Positions 50,946 to 62,839 of a DNA stretch of 64,000 nt are shown piece by piece. Every line of letters starts with the position of its first letter. Position 1 is the first letter of the stretch. The translations under genes and the position numbers were made by a program. The notes under the pieces are model-generated. The model was not told where the DNA came from. It was given only the letters and a program-made list of their open reading frames with translations, and made no database searches. The stretch is from Ilumatobacter sp. (GTDB taxonomy: Bacteria > Actinomycetota > Acidimicrobiia > Acidimicrobiales > Ilumatobacteraceae): the NCBI GenBank assembly GCA_007693335.1, contig REDU01000073.1, positions 1-64,000 on the forward strand, read 5' to 3'.

Positions 50946-51505
50946 GGGAGGCCGGCGGCCTCGGCGGGGGCTCGGTACGCGGCGGCGAGTGACTCGACCG
51001 TCTCATGGGCGTTCAGTCCGCTCGGGTTCGGCACCACCCACAGCTCGGCGCCCTCGAAGCGCGCCGGCTGTCGGCCCGCCACGGCATCGCGGACACCGAA
51101 CGCCGAGCGATAGGCCGTGATGCCGGCCACGGCCACCACCGCCGGACGGTGTTCCTCGACGAACCGGCGCAGACGGACGCCGCCCTCGCGGAGCTCGTCC
51201 ACGCTCAGCTCCGACGCCTTCGCCGTGGCCCGTGCCACCAGATTGGTGATGCCGATGCCCCGTTCGAGCAGGTGGGAGCGATCGTGGTCGGACATCCCGA
51301 CCCCCCGGTCGATCTCACGGTCGATGATCCCGGCGCGGTGCAGCGCCGGGTAGAAGCGGTTGCCCGGGTGGGCGAAGTGGGTCGACGTGGCGGCGGTCCA
51401 CAGCCCGGGATTGATCCCGACGAACAGCAGCTTCAGCGACGGCCCCACCAGATCGGGCACCTCCACGTCCCGGAACGACTCCAGCTCGGCCCTCGTGAAA
51501 CCCAT
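50930..51505 (-). CDS. mug: Mismatch-specific uracil-DNA glycosylase (Mug/TDG family)
   Basis: Removes U or T from G mismatches. 191 residues with the family motifs GINPG (30-34; Asn32 activates water) and N-P-S-G-L-N near 165. It has an H-P-G-N-R-F-Y-P block near 45. ATG 51505 follows TACGCT by 8 nt. The C-terminus L-S-A-stop is provided by the repeat element. Divergent from the GNAT gene. Confidence 0.93.
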   Translation of the reverse strand: MGFTRAELESFRDVEVPDLVGPSLKLLFVGINPGLWTAATSTHFAHPGNRFYPALHRAGIIDREIDRGVGMSDHDRSHLLERGIGITNLVARATAKASELSVDELREGGVRLRRFVEEHRPAVVAVAGITAYRSAFGVRDAVAGRQPARFEGAELWVVPNPSGLNAHETVESLAAAYRAPAEAAGLPDLSA

Positions 51506-51540
51506 CGCGGCCGAGCGTACGCGTCGGCGAGACTGTGGGG

Positions 51541-52185
51541 ATGGGGCATCCTCACTGGCCACTCTTCGATCTCGAGGTCCGCACGCCCCGGCTCACGTTG
51601 CGATACATCGATGACGCTCTCGGCGTCGAGGTCGCCGGAGTCGCCAGCCGCGGCGTCCACGACCCGTCATGGACCCCGTTCATGACGCCGTGGACCGACC
51701 ACGAGTCGCCCGACCTCGAGCGCAACGCGTTCCGCTTCTGGTGGCGGTCACGAGCCGAGACGACACCCGAGAGGTGGACCATCAACCTCGCCGTGATCGC
51801 CGATGGCACGGTGGTGGGCGCGACCGGGCTCTCGAGCGAGCGGTTCGACGTGCTGCGTTCGTTCGAGACGGGTTCGTGGTTGGGCCGCGAGTTCCAGGGC
51901 CGAGGGCTCGGCCGCGAGCTCCGTGAAGCCGTTCTCCATCTGGGGTTCGCCGGCTTCGACGCTGCGTTGGCGACCACCGGGGCATTCGCCGACAACGAGC
52001 CGTCGCTCGCCATCACCCGCGGACTCGGCTACGAGCCGGAGGGACGCCGACGCGTGGTGCGGCGCGACGAGGTGGGAGAGATCCACGGATTCCACATGCC
52101 GCGGGAGCACTGGGCCACGATCCGCCGCGACGACATCACCATGACCGGCGTCGAGAGTGTCCGTGACCTGCTCGCCATCCACTGA
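51541..52185 (+). CDS. GNAT-family N-acetyltransferase
   Basis: 214 residues of the RimJ-like acetyltransferase type: T-P-R-L-T-L-R-Y near 18, acetyl-CoA loop REFQGRGLGRELREAVL near 116-132 and A-D-N-E-P-S-L-A-I-T-R-G-L-G-Y-E-P-E-G near 152. Target unknown. ATG 51541 lies two codons into the longest frame and matches the usual family start. Confidence 0.88.
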   Translation: MGHPHWPLFDLEVRTPRLTLRYIDDALGVEVAGVASRGVHDPSWTPFMTPWTDHESPDLERNAFRFWWRSRAETTPERWTINLAVIADGTVVGATGLSSERFDVLRSFETGSWLGREFQGRGLGRELREAVLHLGFAGFDAALATTGAFADNEPSLAITRGLGYEPEGRRRVVRRDEVGEIHGFHMPREHWATIRRDDITMTGVESVRDLLAIH

Positions 52186-52202
52186 CCCCGAGATGGTGTC
52201 GA

Positions 52203-52254
52203 CGAACTGTCTGTGCAGATCCGGCGGATCCGCCGGATTCACGCGGACAGTTCG
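52203..52254. repeat. Dispersed inverted-repeat element, copy D
   Basis: Arms CGAACTGTCTGTG (52203-52215) and CGCGGACAGTTCG (52242-52254). Between them is a perfect 20-bp palindrome, ATCCGGCGGATCCGCCGGAT (52219-52238). The right arm encodes the E-L-S-A-stop end of rmlD. Best preserved copy, between convergent genes. Confidence 0.85.
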
Positions 52255-53084
52255 TGGAGGAGTTCGCGGAGGGGGTCGGAGAAGTGGCGCATCGGGGGGA
52301 GTCCGGAGAGGCGCAGCACGGCGTTGTCGAGCACGCTGTTGGCCGGGCGCGGTGCGGGCCGTGGCGGCTGGAGATCGGCGGTGGAGATCGGTGACACCAT
52401 GTCGGGATCACGCCCGAGCCCGGCCACGATCTCACGGACGAACTCGTACCAGCTCACCGCGCCCTCGTTCGTCACGTGGTGCACCCCGGTGCGACGATCG
52501 AGCGCGAGCCGCCGCAGCACGGGGGCGAGATCGGCCGTGAAGGTCGGACAGCCGCGCTGGTCGTCCACGAAGCTCAGCGAGTCACGTTCGACCGCCAGCC
52601 GAGCCACGGTGTGAACCATGTTGTGACCGTGGAACCCGCAGACCCAGGAGGTACGGACCACCGAGGCGTCGGGACCCGCCTCACGCTCGCCGGCCAGCTT
52701 CGACGAGCCGTACACCGACCGCGGGTTCGTGACGTCCCATTCGTGGTACGGGCGATCGAGCGTGCCGTCGAACACGTAATCGGTGCTGACGTGCACGAGA
52801 TGGGCGTCCACGAGTTCGCATGCCTCACGAACCCACCGCACGGCCAGGGCGTTGCCGGCGAACGCTCGCTCGGGATCGCCCTCGCATGCGTCGACCGCGG
52901 TCCATGCCGCGCAGTGGATCACCGCATCGGGCCGCACCGTGGTGATCGCACCCAGCACTGCGTCACGTGAGGTGACGTCGAGGCGATCGCGATCGGCCGC
53001 GACGACCTCGTCGCCAGCCCCGAGGCAGGTGGCGACCACATCGTGTCCGAGCTGGCCGCCCGCACCGGTGACGAGGATCCGCAT
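52239..53084 (-). CDS. rmlD: dTDP-4-dehydrorhamnose reductase
   Basis: Last step of dTDP-L-rhamnose. 281 residues: GAGGQLGHDV (8-17), H-C-A-A-W-T-A-V-D-A-C-E near 64, S-T-D-Y-V-F-D-G and Y-G-S-S-K-L-A-G-E with catalytic Tyr/Lys. ATG 53084 (MRILVTGAGGQ) is used; an in-frame ATG lies two codons upstream. Last gene of rmlA-rmlC-rmlB-rmlD, 17 bp after rmlB. Confidence 0.95.
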   Translation of the reverse strand: MRILVTGAGGQLGHDVVATCLGAGDEVVAADRDRLDVTSRDAVLGAITTVRPDAVIHCAAWTAVDACEGDPERAFAGNALAVRWVREACELVDAHLVHVSTDYVFDGTLDRPYHEWDVTNPRSVYGSSKLAGEREAGPDASVVRTSWVCGFHGHNMVHTVARLAVERDSLSFVDDQRGCPTFTADLAPVLRRLALDRRTGVHHVTNEGAVSWYEFVREIVAGLGRDPDMVSPISTADLQPPRPAPRPANSVLDNAVLRLSGLPPMRHFSDPLRELLHELSA

Positions 53085-53101
53085 CACCATCGATCTCCCG
53101 G

Positions 53102-54689
<1,588 letters not shown>

Positions 54690-54693
<4 letters not shown>

Positions 54694-55769
54694 TCGACGT
54701 CGATCTGGCAGTGATCGCCCACCATCAACCGCAATGCCCGCGGCCGAAGCTTGGATCGCGCGACCACTGCATCGGACCCGATCAGGCTGTCTTCGAGACG
54801 TGGGATGTCGATCACTTTGCTGTCGTCCATCACGACCGAGTGCTCGATCTCGCTGTTGACGACCTCACAGCGGTTCCCGATGGCCGAGAAGGGCCCGATG
54901 AAGCTGTCGACCACGCGGGTGCCGGCACCGATCGCGACCGGCCCGCGGATGGTCGAGTTGATCACCTCGGCACCCTCGGCCACCACCACCCGACCGTCGA
55001 GCACCGATGCACCGTCGACCGTGCCGTCGATGCGCCGTTCGAGCTTCTCCAGCAGGAGCCGGTTCGCCTCGAGCAGCGGTGTCAGCTTGCCGGTGTCGAT
55101 CCACCAGCCCGTCAGCAGTTCGCACCGCACCCGACGACCGGCGTCGATCAGCCATTGGATCGCGTCGGTGATCTCGAGTTCGCCCCGGGCCGAGGGCTCG
55201 ATGGCCGCCACCGCCTCGTGGATCGTGGGATCGAACAGGTAGACGCCGACCAGTGCCAGATCGGACGGCGGATCGTCGGGCTTCTCGACGAGCTCGACCA
55301 CGTGCCCCTCGGCGTCGAGCGTGGCGATACCGAAGCGGTGCGGATCGGGCACCTGCTTCAACAGGATCTGCGCCGCCGGCGGCGCGGCGCCGGAACGGGC
55401 CGTGGCGAACGCCGAAACGAACGCCCCGAGATCCTGCTCCAACAGGTTGTCACCGAGGTACATCACGAACTCGTGGTCGCCCAGGAAGTCGTGGGCGATC
55501 AGCACACAGTGGGCCAGCCCCAGTGGTTCGTCCTGGGGGATGTAGGTGATGGCGGCACCGAACGCGCTGCCATCGCCGAGCGCGCCCATCACTTCGTCGC
55601 GGGTGTCACCCACGATCACGCCGATCTCGGTGATGCCCGCCTCGACCATCGCCTCGATCCCGTAGAAGAGGATCGGCTTGTTCGCCACCGGCACGAGTTG
55701 CTTCGCTCGGGTGTGCGTGATGGGACGCAGACGGGTGCCGGCGCCGCCGGCGAGGATGAGAGCCTTCAT
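54690..55769 (-). CDS. rmlA: Glucose-1-phosphate thymidylyltransferase, long form
   Basis: 359 residues. LILAGGAGTRLRPITHTRAKQLVPVANKP is placed at 4-32, with Y-L-G-D-N near 104, V-E-K-P near 163 and a C-terminal beta-helix of hexapeptide repeats (about 245-345). This is the long RmlA type known from antibiotic-sugar clusters (StrD-like), longer than the ~290-residue classical RmlA. TAGGCT is 10 nt before the ATG. First gene of the rml operon. Confidence 0.92.
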
Positions 55770-55789
55770 GACCGGTCGGAGCCTAGCCA

Positions 55790-55814
55790 GGCCCCGGTCT
55801 CAGCGAGTGGGGCC
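55790..55814 (-). terminator. Hairpin downstream of the LCP gene
   Basis: GGCCCC and GGGGCC arms with a 13-nt loop, 32 bp beyond the LCP stop and before the rmlA promoter. Modest evidence. Confidence 0.35.
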
Positions 55815-55845
55815 ACCGCGGGTACTGGTCACCGGGAGCGGGGCC

Positions 55846-56868
55846 TCAGGCGTCGGGATCGACGGCTGGTGCCGGACCGAGACCACGGAAGTAGTCGAGG
55901 ATCTCCTCGGCCGCCGGCTCGAGTTCGAGCACCTGCGCGTCGCCTCGCGTGACGCCGCGCACGGGCAACACGTACGTCACGAGATCCTCTTCGGCGGCGC
56001 GACGCAGCGAATCGGCCGCCCGGAGCGGGTCGACGGAGTTGTCGATGCGGACCGAGCTGGTCACCGAGTCGATCAGACGACTCGAGCTGAACGGACTCGA
56101 CCGCCACTCGAGGATCGCCCCGTTGATCGCAGCGCGCATGAACAACTGTTGACGACGGATACGGCCGAGATCGGCGGAGCCGTCGACGCGCCACTGCCCG
56201 TCGCGGAACTCCTCGTAGTAGCGGCTCCGAGCGAACGCCAGCGCCATCGTGCCGTCGAGGGTCTGACAGCCCGGGTCGAGCGCGAGACCACTGCGGGTGT
56301 CACGGGTGACGTACTCGACGCAGAGGTCGACGCCACCGACCGCGTCGATGATGTCCTTGAAGCCGAAGAAGTCGACCTCGACGTAGTGGTGGATCGGGAT
56401 ACCGAGCGCCTCGGTGACGGTGGCCGCCAGCCGTTCGGGACCCTCGTTGTACGCCGCGTTGATCCGGCCGCTCCGGCCGGTGCCGGCGATGGGCACCCAG
56501 AGATCGCGAGGAAGGCTCGTGAGGGCCACACCGCCGTCCTCGTCGCGTCGCAGGATCATGATGGTGTCGGCGCGCTGGCCCTGTACGTCGTCGAGGGTGC
56601 CGATGGCACCGAAGTCGTCAGCGTCGGGATCGGCGCCATCGCGGCTGTCCGATCCGACCAGCAGATAGTTGACCGAGGGTCCGTCGTCGACCACCTCGGT
56701 CAGGACGCGCTCGAGGCCCTCGATCCGTTCGACGTTGCCGGTTCGCGAGTCGGCGGCGCGGATCACCCCGGCGGCCCCCGGCACGCCCACGAGCACGGCG
56801 AACAGCAGCATGAGCGGGATGGGGCTTCGGACGCGTCGGCGCGAGCGGGAGGTGTCGACGTCGTCCAT
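55846..56868 (-). CDS. LytR-CpsA-Psr (LCP) family protein
   Basis: 340 residues: cytoplasmic N-terminus, TM near 18-38, then the LCP domain. It has L-L-V-G-S-D-S-R-D-G (Asp/Arg of the pyrophosphate site), R-A-D-T-I-M-I-L-R-R, S-L-P-R-D-L-W-V-P, G-R-I-N-A-A-Y and A-L-A-F-A-R-S-R-Y, followed by R-R-Q-Q-L-F. These enzymes attach lipid-linked glycans to peptidoglycan. ATG 56868 has TACCGT 8 nt upstream. Next to rmlACBD, as the CpsA-like gene is beside rmlD in mycobacteria. Confidence 0.92.
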   Translation of the reverse strand: MDDVDTSRSRRRVRSPIPLMLLFAVLVGVPGAAGVIRAADSRTGNVERIEGLERVLTEVVDDGPSVNYLLVGSDSRDGADPDADDFGAIGTLDDVQGQRADTIMILRRDEDGGVALTSLPRDLWVPIAGTGRSGRINAAYNEGPERLAATVTEALGIPIHHYVEVDFFGFKDIIDAVGGVDLCVEYVTRDTRSGLALDPGCQTLDGTMALAFARSRYYEEFRDGQWRVDGSADLGRIRRQQLFMRAAINGAILEWRSSPFSSSRLIDSVTSSVRIDNSVDPLRAADSLRRAAEEDLVTYVLPVRGVTRGDAQVLELEPAAEEILDYFRGLGPAPAVDPDA

Positions 56869-56890
56869 CGGGGGCAACGGTACCGGGCGC

Positions 56891-57646
56891 TCAGGTCCCC
56901 GGCTCGGCACCCCGGGCACTCCCGACAGCGTCGCGGAGGTGAACGATGTCACCCACGTCGAGCCGGTTGGTGACCCCGCATTCGTCGAGCACCACGAGCC
57001 GGCCGTCGGGCTCGACACCCGTGGCCCGTCCGCTGAGCTCGCCGTCGGGCAGCTCGACCCGAACCCGGCGGCCGAGCGTGACGAGCCGCTCCCGGTACGC
57101 GGCGATCACGTCGTCCGGGAGGCGGTCGTACGCCTCGAGGACCGCGGCCAGCACGGTCGGGGGGTCGACCCTGTCGCCGAGCCGCGCTGCGCCCTCCGGC
57201 GCCCAGCCCACGTTGAGCCCCATACCGACCACCACCTCGCCGCCGACCCCCCGCTGGGCCAGGATCCCGGCGAGCTTCGCGTCCCCCCGCTCGGCATCGG
57301 CCACCACGAGATCGTTCGGCCACTTCAGCCCGACGTCGAGCCCCGTGAGCGCGCGGCAGGCGTCGACCGCGGCCACCCCCACCCGTTGGGTCAGTTCGCT
57401 CGGCCACAGCGGCACCTCGCGGAACAGGATCGACACGAGCAGGTTCACGCCGGGCGGCGCGTCCCAACGGCGGTCGAGGCGCCCACGTCCTGCGGTCTGG
57501 TGGTCGGTGACCAGCACACTGCGGTCGGGCGCCCCGGCGACGGCATCGGCCAGCAGATCGACGTTCGTGCTACCGGTCTGCGCGACATGGCGCACGTGCC
57601 ACCCCGACGGCCAGTCGCGCTGCCAGATCTGTGTCGGAGCTGCCAC
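56891..57646 (-). CDS. birA: Biotin--[acetyl-CoA-carboxylase] ligase
   Basis: Biotinylates the carboxyl-carrier domain encoded by the divergent neighbour. 251 residues of group I (no DNA-binding domain): T-G-S-T-N near 24, biotin loop AGRGRLDRRWDAPPG, K-W-P-N-D-L and G-M-G-L-N-V, then a small C-terminal SH3-like domain. GTG 57646 leaves 19 bp to the carboxylase start. Confidence 0.93.
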   Translation of the reverse strand: MAAPTQIWQRDWPSGWHVRHVAQTGSTNVDLLADAVAGAPDRSVLVTDHQTAGRGRLDRRWDAPPGVNLLVSILFREVPLWPSELTQRVGVAAVDACRALTGLDVGLKWPNDLVVADAERGDAKLAGILAQRGVGGEVVVGMGLNVGWAPEGAARLGDRVDPPTVLAAVLEAYDRLPDDVIAAYRERLVTLGRRVRVELPDGELSGRATGVEPDGRLVVLDECGVTNRLDVGDIVHLRDAVGSARGAEPGT

Positions 57647-57652
57647 GGCACC

Positions 57653-57658
57653 TACTGT
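57653..57658 (+). promoter_or_regulatory. -10 box TACTGT of the carboxylase gene
   Basis: Seven nt before GTG 57666, within the 19-bp divergent gap with birA. Confidence 0.55.
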
Positions 57659-57665
57659 GTCACTC

Positions 57666-59431
<1,766 letters not shown>

Positions 59432-59441
<10 letters not shown>

Positions 59442-59470
59442 CCCGGCATCGAGTGACCCGGCATCGAGCC
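59432..59470 (+). repeat. 15-bp tandem repeat spanning the carboxylase stop
   Basis: CATCGAGTGACCCGG twice plus CATCGAGCC. The period keeps a second TGA in frame behind the true stop (59439-59441). Confidence 0.88.
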
Positions 59471-59513
59471 GATACGCGCCTCGAACGAGGGTGATCGGCA
59501 AGACTGATCGGCC

Positions 59514-60767
59514 ATGTCGCCCATCTCGTCGTCGTCCGACCTCGCGTCAACCGTCGATCCCGCTGCGGCCGGGTTCGATCCCGATCGACTCACGCGTATC
59601 GATCGGCACTTCCAGCGGTACGTCGACGACGGGCTCCTGCCGGGATGGCACATCGCCGTGATGCGCCACGGCGAGCTCGTGCACTCATCGACGTCCGGAC
59701 ACCGCGACGTGGAAGCCGGGCTGCCCGTCACCCACGACACGGTGTGGCGGATCTACTCGATGACCAAGCCGATCACGGTGGCCGCGGCGATGATGCTGTG
59801 GGAGGAGGGTGCGTTCGAACTCAACGATCCGGTCGCGAAGTACCTCCCCGCCTTCGGCGAGCAGCGCGTCTGGCGAACCGGGTCGGTCACCGCCCCGGTC
59901 ACCGATCCGGTCACCGAGAAGATGCGGATCTGGCACCTGATGACCCACACGTCGGGTCTCACCTACGGCTTCATGTGGGCCCATCCGGTCGACGAGCTGT
60001 ACCGACGGGCCGGCTACGAGTGGGGCACGCCGAGTGGCGACGACCTGGCGACCACGATCGACCGACTGGCCACGCTCCCGCTGCTGTTCCAGCCCGGCAC
60101 GGAGTGGAACTACTCGATGGCCACCGACGTGCTCGGCCGACTGCTCGAGGTCCTGACCGGGCAGCCGCTCGACGAAGTGCTCCGCACCCGGGTGTTCGAG
60201 CCGCTCGGGATGTCCGAGACGGGCTTCTCGGCGCCCGAGTCGGCGCACGACCGGCTGGCCGCGCTGTACGGCCCCCATCCCGGCACGAAGAAGATCGTCC
60301 GACTCGATTCCTCCGGCGAAGCGGCGAAGCATCCGCCCGCAGCCCTGCTGGGCGGCGGAGGACTCGTCTCGACGGCCGCCGACTACCTGCGGTTCGCCGA
60401 GATGCTCCGACGTGGCGGCGAGTGCGACGGTGGCCGGCTCCTGTCGTCACGCACGGTCGAGTACATGGCGTCGAACCACCTCCCGGGCAACGCCGATCTG
60501 ACGGCGTACGGACGGCCGCTGTTCGCCGAGACCACCTTCGACGGAGTCGGTTTCGGCTTGGGCGTCAGCGTCACGATCGACCCGGTCACGGCCAAGGTGC
60601 CCGGATCGGTGGGCGATCACGGCTGGGGCGGTGCGGCGAGCACGAACTACTGGGTCGATCCCGCCGAAGACCTCACCGTGCTGTTCCTCACCCAACTCCT
60701 CCCGTCGAGCACACACCCCGTGCGCAGTCAGCTCAAGCAACTGGTCCACCAGGCACTCGTGGATTGA
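59514..60767 (+). CDS. Beta-lactamase-fold serine hydrolase (class C-like esterase)
   Basis: 417 residues. The SxxK nucleophile is S82-M-T-K85, the tyrosine motif is Y-S-M in W-N-Y-S-M-A-T-D-V, and the third motif H-G-W-G-G lies near 365. No signal peptide, so it is probably a cytoplasmic esterase/EstB-like enzyme, not a secreted beta-lactamase. No -10 box of the common type precedes it; 72 bp separate it from the carboxylase gene. Confidence 0.88.
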   Translation: MSPISSSSDLASTVDPAAAGFDPDRLTRIDRHFQRYVDDGLLPGWHIAVMRHGELVHSSTSGHRDVEAGLPVTHDTVWRIYSMTKPITVAAAMMLWEEGAFELNDPVAKYLPAFGEQRVWRTGSVTAPVTDPVTEKMRIWHLMTHTSGLTYGFMWAHPVDELYRRAGYEWGTPSGDDLATTIDRLATLPLLFQPGTEWNYSMATDVLGRLLEVLTGQPLDEVLRTRVFEPLGMSETGFSAPESAHDRLAALYGPHPGTKKIVRLDSSGEAAKHPPAALLGGGGLVSTAADYLRFAEMLRRGGECDGGRLLSSRTVEYMASNHLPGNADLTAYGRPLFAETTFDGVGFGLGVSVTIDPVTAKVPGSVGDHGWGGAASTNYWVDPAEDLTVLFLTQLLPSSTHPVRSQLKQLVHQALVD

Positions 60768-60816
60768 CCCGGCGGTGAGATCGGGGCGCGATCGGGCCGC
60801 GGGTGGATCAGACCGA

Positions 60817-61428
60817 TCAGGCCGACCAGTCGGCGAGTCGGCGCAGGTCGAGCTCACCGAAGGAGTCCTCGGGATCAGGGTCGCGTCGTCCTGCGTCGAC
60901 CAGTCCGTCCACCGCGTCGGCCAGCGACCGCTCGCCCGGGATGCGGAACGGGATGCGCCGGTCGAACACCACGCACCGGCGTTCGTGATCGTGCAGGCAC
61001 AGGTCGACCACGAGATGGAACTCCATCGGCGGCGTGGGTCCGGCATCGTCGAGGCGCGTGGTGGACGGGTAGACCGACGCCCACGCCACCTCCTCGAGAT
61101 CGACCACCTCCGGCGACGTCCCCGGCCGGAGCTCGAACACCTCGGCACCGGGCGCCCGGCAGTAGATGTCCGGTCCCTCGGCGCACAGCACGCCGGCATC
61201 GACCCACAGGCGTTGCGGCCCGGCGTCCGGAGCACTGCGTCCCCACGACTCGACCGTCATCGCCACCAACAGCGAGACGGCGAGTGCGATCAGCCCACCG
61301 AGCACCCCGAACCGACCGAGTGACACGGCCACGGCCACGACGGCGAGGCCGACCACGCCGATTCGGAGCCGGAACAGGACACGACGGCGCGCCGCCACAT
61401 CGGCGACGAACTCCCAGACGACGGTCAC
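60817..61428 (-). CDS. Membrane protein of unknown function
   Basis: 203 residues: basic start, two close TMs (about 20-38 and 40-58), then a cytoplasmic beta-rich domain (P-Q-R-L-W-V-D-A-G-V-L-C-A-E) reminiscent of PH-like domains. GTG start 13 bp after the LpdA-like stop, so the two are probably co-transcribed. No family recognised. Confidence 0.65.
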   Translation of the reverse strand: MTVVWEFVADVAARRRVLFRLRIGVVGLAVVAVAVSLGRFGVLGGLIALAVSLLVAMTVESWGRSAPDAGPQRLWVDAGVLCAEGPDIYCRAPGAEVFELRPGTSPEVVDLEEVAWASVYPSTTRLDDAGPTPPMEFHLVVDLCLHDHERRCVVFDRRIPFRIPGERSLADAVDGLVDAGRRDPDPEDSFGELDLRRLADWSA

Positions 61429-61441
61429 GACCCGGCGGGCA

Positions 61442-62821
61442 CTACTCGGCCGCTTCGGCCAGCGCCTCGCTGAGCGCCGGATGCACCAGCAAGCTCTCGA
61501 CGATGTCGGTCACCTTCAGGTTGGCGGTGACGGCGAGCGCGATCACCGAGATCAGTTCGGCGGCGTGACGCCCGACGATCGACCCTCCGAGCACGACACC
61601 CGTGGCGGGATCGGAGATGATCTTCACGAACCCGCGGGAATCGGCGTTGATGAGCGCCTTCGGCGTGGCCGAGAACGGCACCTTGGTGACCCGGATCTTG
61701 CGACCCGACGCGAACGCCTCGGCCTCGGCCAGGCCCACATCGGCGATCTCGGGCTCGGTGAAGATCGCCGAGGCGGCCTTGTCGTAGTCGAGGTGACGGT
61801 GATCGCGCTGGTGGAGCCCCATCAACCGCTCGGCCACCTTGCGACCCTGCATCGACGCCACCGACGACAACGGCAGCTTCCCGCTGACGTCGCCAGCGGC
61901 GTAGATGTGCAGCTGGCTCGTCACGCAGTTGTGGTCGATCGGGATGTACCCACCACCGTCCACCTCGACACCCGCCGCAGCCAGGTCGAGATCGCCGGTG
62001 TTCGGCACCGAGCCGATGGCCAGCACGGCGTGGGTCGATCGCACCACCCGACCGTCGTCGCAGCTCACCACCACCCGTTCGGTACCGTCGGCGTCGTCGA
62101 CGACCCGTTCGATCGACGTCGCCCGGGCACCCTTCAGGAGCTTGACGCCGCGCTGCAGGAAGTCGTCCTCGAGCACGGCGGCCACCTCGGGGTCCTTGCC
62201 GGGCAGCACCTGCTGGCGGCTGACCACGAGCGTGACGTCAGCACCGAACGACGAGAACATGTGGACGAACTCGACCCCGGTGACGCCCGATCCCACCACG
62301 GTGACGCTCTCGGGGAACACCTTCGGCGGATAGCAGTCACGAGTGGTGAGGATGCGGTCGCCATCGGGAGAGCACCAGTCGGGGATGCGCGGGCGCGAGC
62401 CGGTGGCAACCAGCGCGGCGTCGAACTCGAGCACCTCGGTGCCATCGGCACCCGCGACCTCCACGGTGTGTGAACCGGTGAACCTGGCGGTGCCACGGAT
62501 GAGTCGTACCCCCTGGCTGGTGAGCAACTGGGTGGTGTCGGCCTGCATGTGGTGCTTGATGCCCTCGATGCGCGAGGTGAGCCCCTCGACGTCGACCTCT
62601 GGATCTGACTGCTCGAGCCCCATGACCTCGAGCCGCCGGGAGAAGCTCATCGCGCCGCCGGTGGCGATCATCGTCTTCGACGGGATGCAGTCCCAGAGGT
62701 GGGCTGCGCCACCGATCACATCCCGCTCGATCACCGTCACCTGGGCGCCCAGACGGGCGGCGTAGGTGGCTGCATTGTTGCCGGCCGGGCCACCCCCGAT
62801 GATGACGAAGCGTGTGGTCAC
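61442..62821 (-). CDS. lpdA: LpdA-like flavoprotein (NAD(P)H quinone reductase type)
   Basis: 459 residues of the pyridine-nucleotide disulfide oxidoreductase class I fold: FAD loop GGGPAG (9-14), NAD loop VVGSGVTGVEF near 179, A-A-G-D-V-S-G near 300 and the dimerisation domain with H-P-A-L-S-E. The redox pair is broken: GGAAHLWDCIPSK has Ala40 where dihydrolipoamide dehydrogenases have Cys, and only Cys45 remains. M. tuberculosis LpdA likewise lacks the disulfide and reduces quinones. TAACCT is 6 nt before the GTG. Confidence 0.88.
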   Translation of the reverse strand: MTTRFVIIGGGPAGNNAATYAARLGAQVTVIERDVIGGAAHLWDCIPSKTMIATGGAMSFSRRLEVMGLEQSDPEVDVEGLTSRIEGIKHHMQADTTQLLTSQGVRLIRGTARFTGSHTVEVAGADGTEVLEFDAALVATGSRPRIPDWCSPDGDRILTTRDCYPPKVFPESVTVVGSGVTGVEFVHMFSSFGADVTLVVSRQQVLPGKDPEVAAVLEDDFLQRGVKLLKGARATSIERVVDDADGTERVVVSCDDGRVVRSTHAVLAIGSVPNTGDLDLAAAGVEVDGGGYIPIDHNCVTSQLHIYAAGDVSGKLPLSSVASMQGRKVAERLMGLHQRDHRHLDYDKAASAIFTEPEIADVGLAEAEAFASGRKIRVTKVPFSATPKALINADSRGFVKIISDPATGVVLGGSIVGRHAAELISVIALAVTANLKVTDIVESLLVHPALSEALAEAAE

Positions 62822-62839
62822 GTTCCCAGGTTACGCCGG

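Noticed and set aside
50830-52254. Integron attC sites for the CGAACTGTC elements
   Set aside because: No GTTRRRY/RYYYAAC core sites and no integrase; flanking genes are ordinary chromosomal genes.
59514-60767. Secreted beta-lactamase
   Set aside because: No signal peptide, and the YxN motif is Y-S-M; an esterase-type enzyme fits better.
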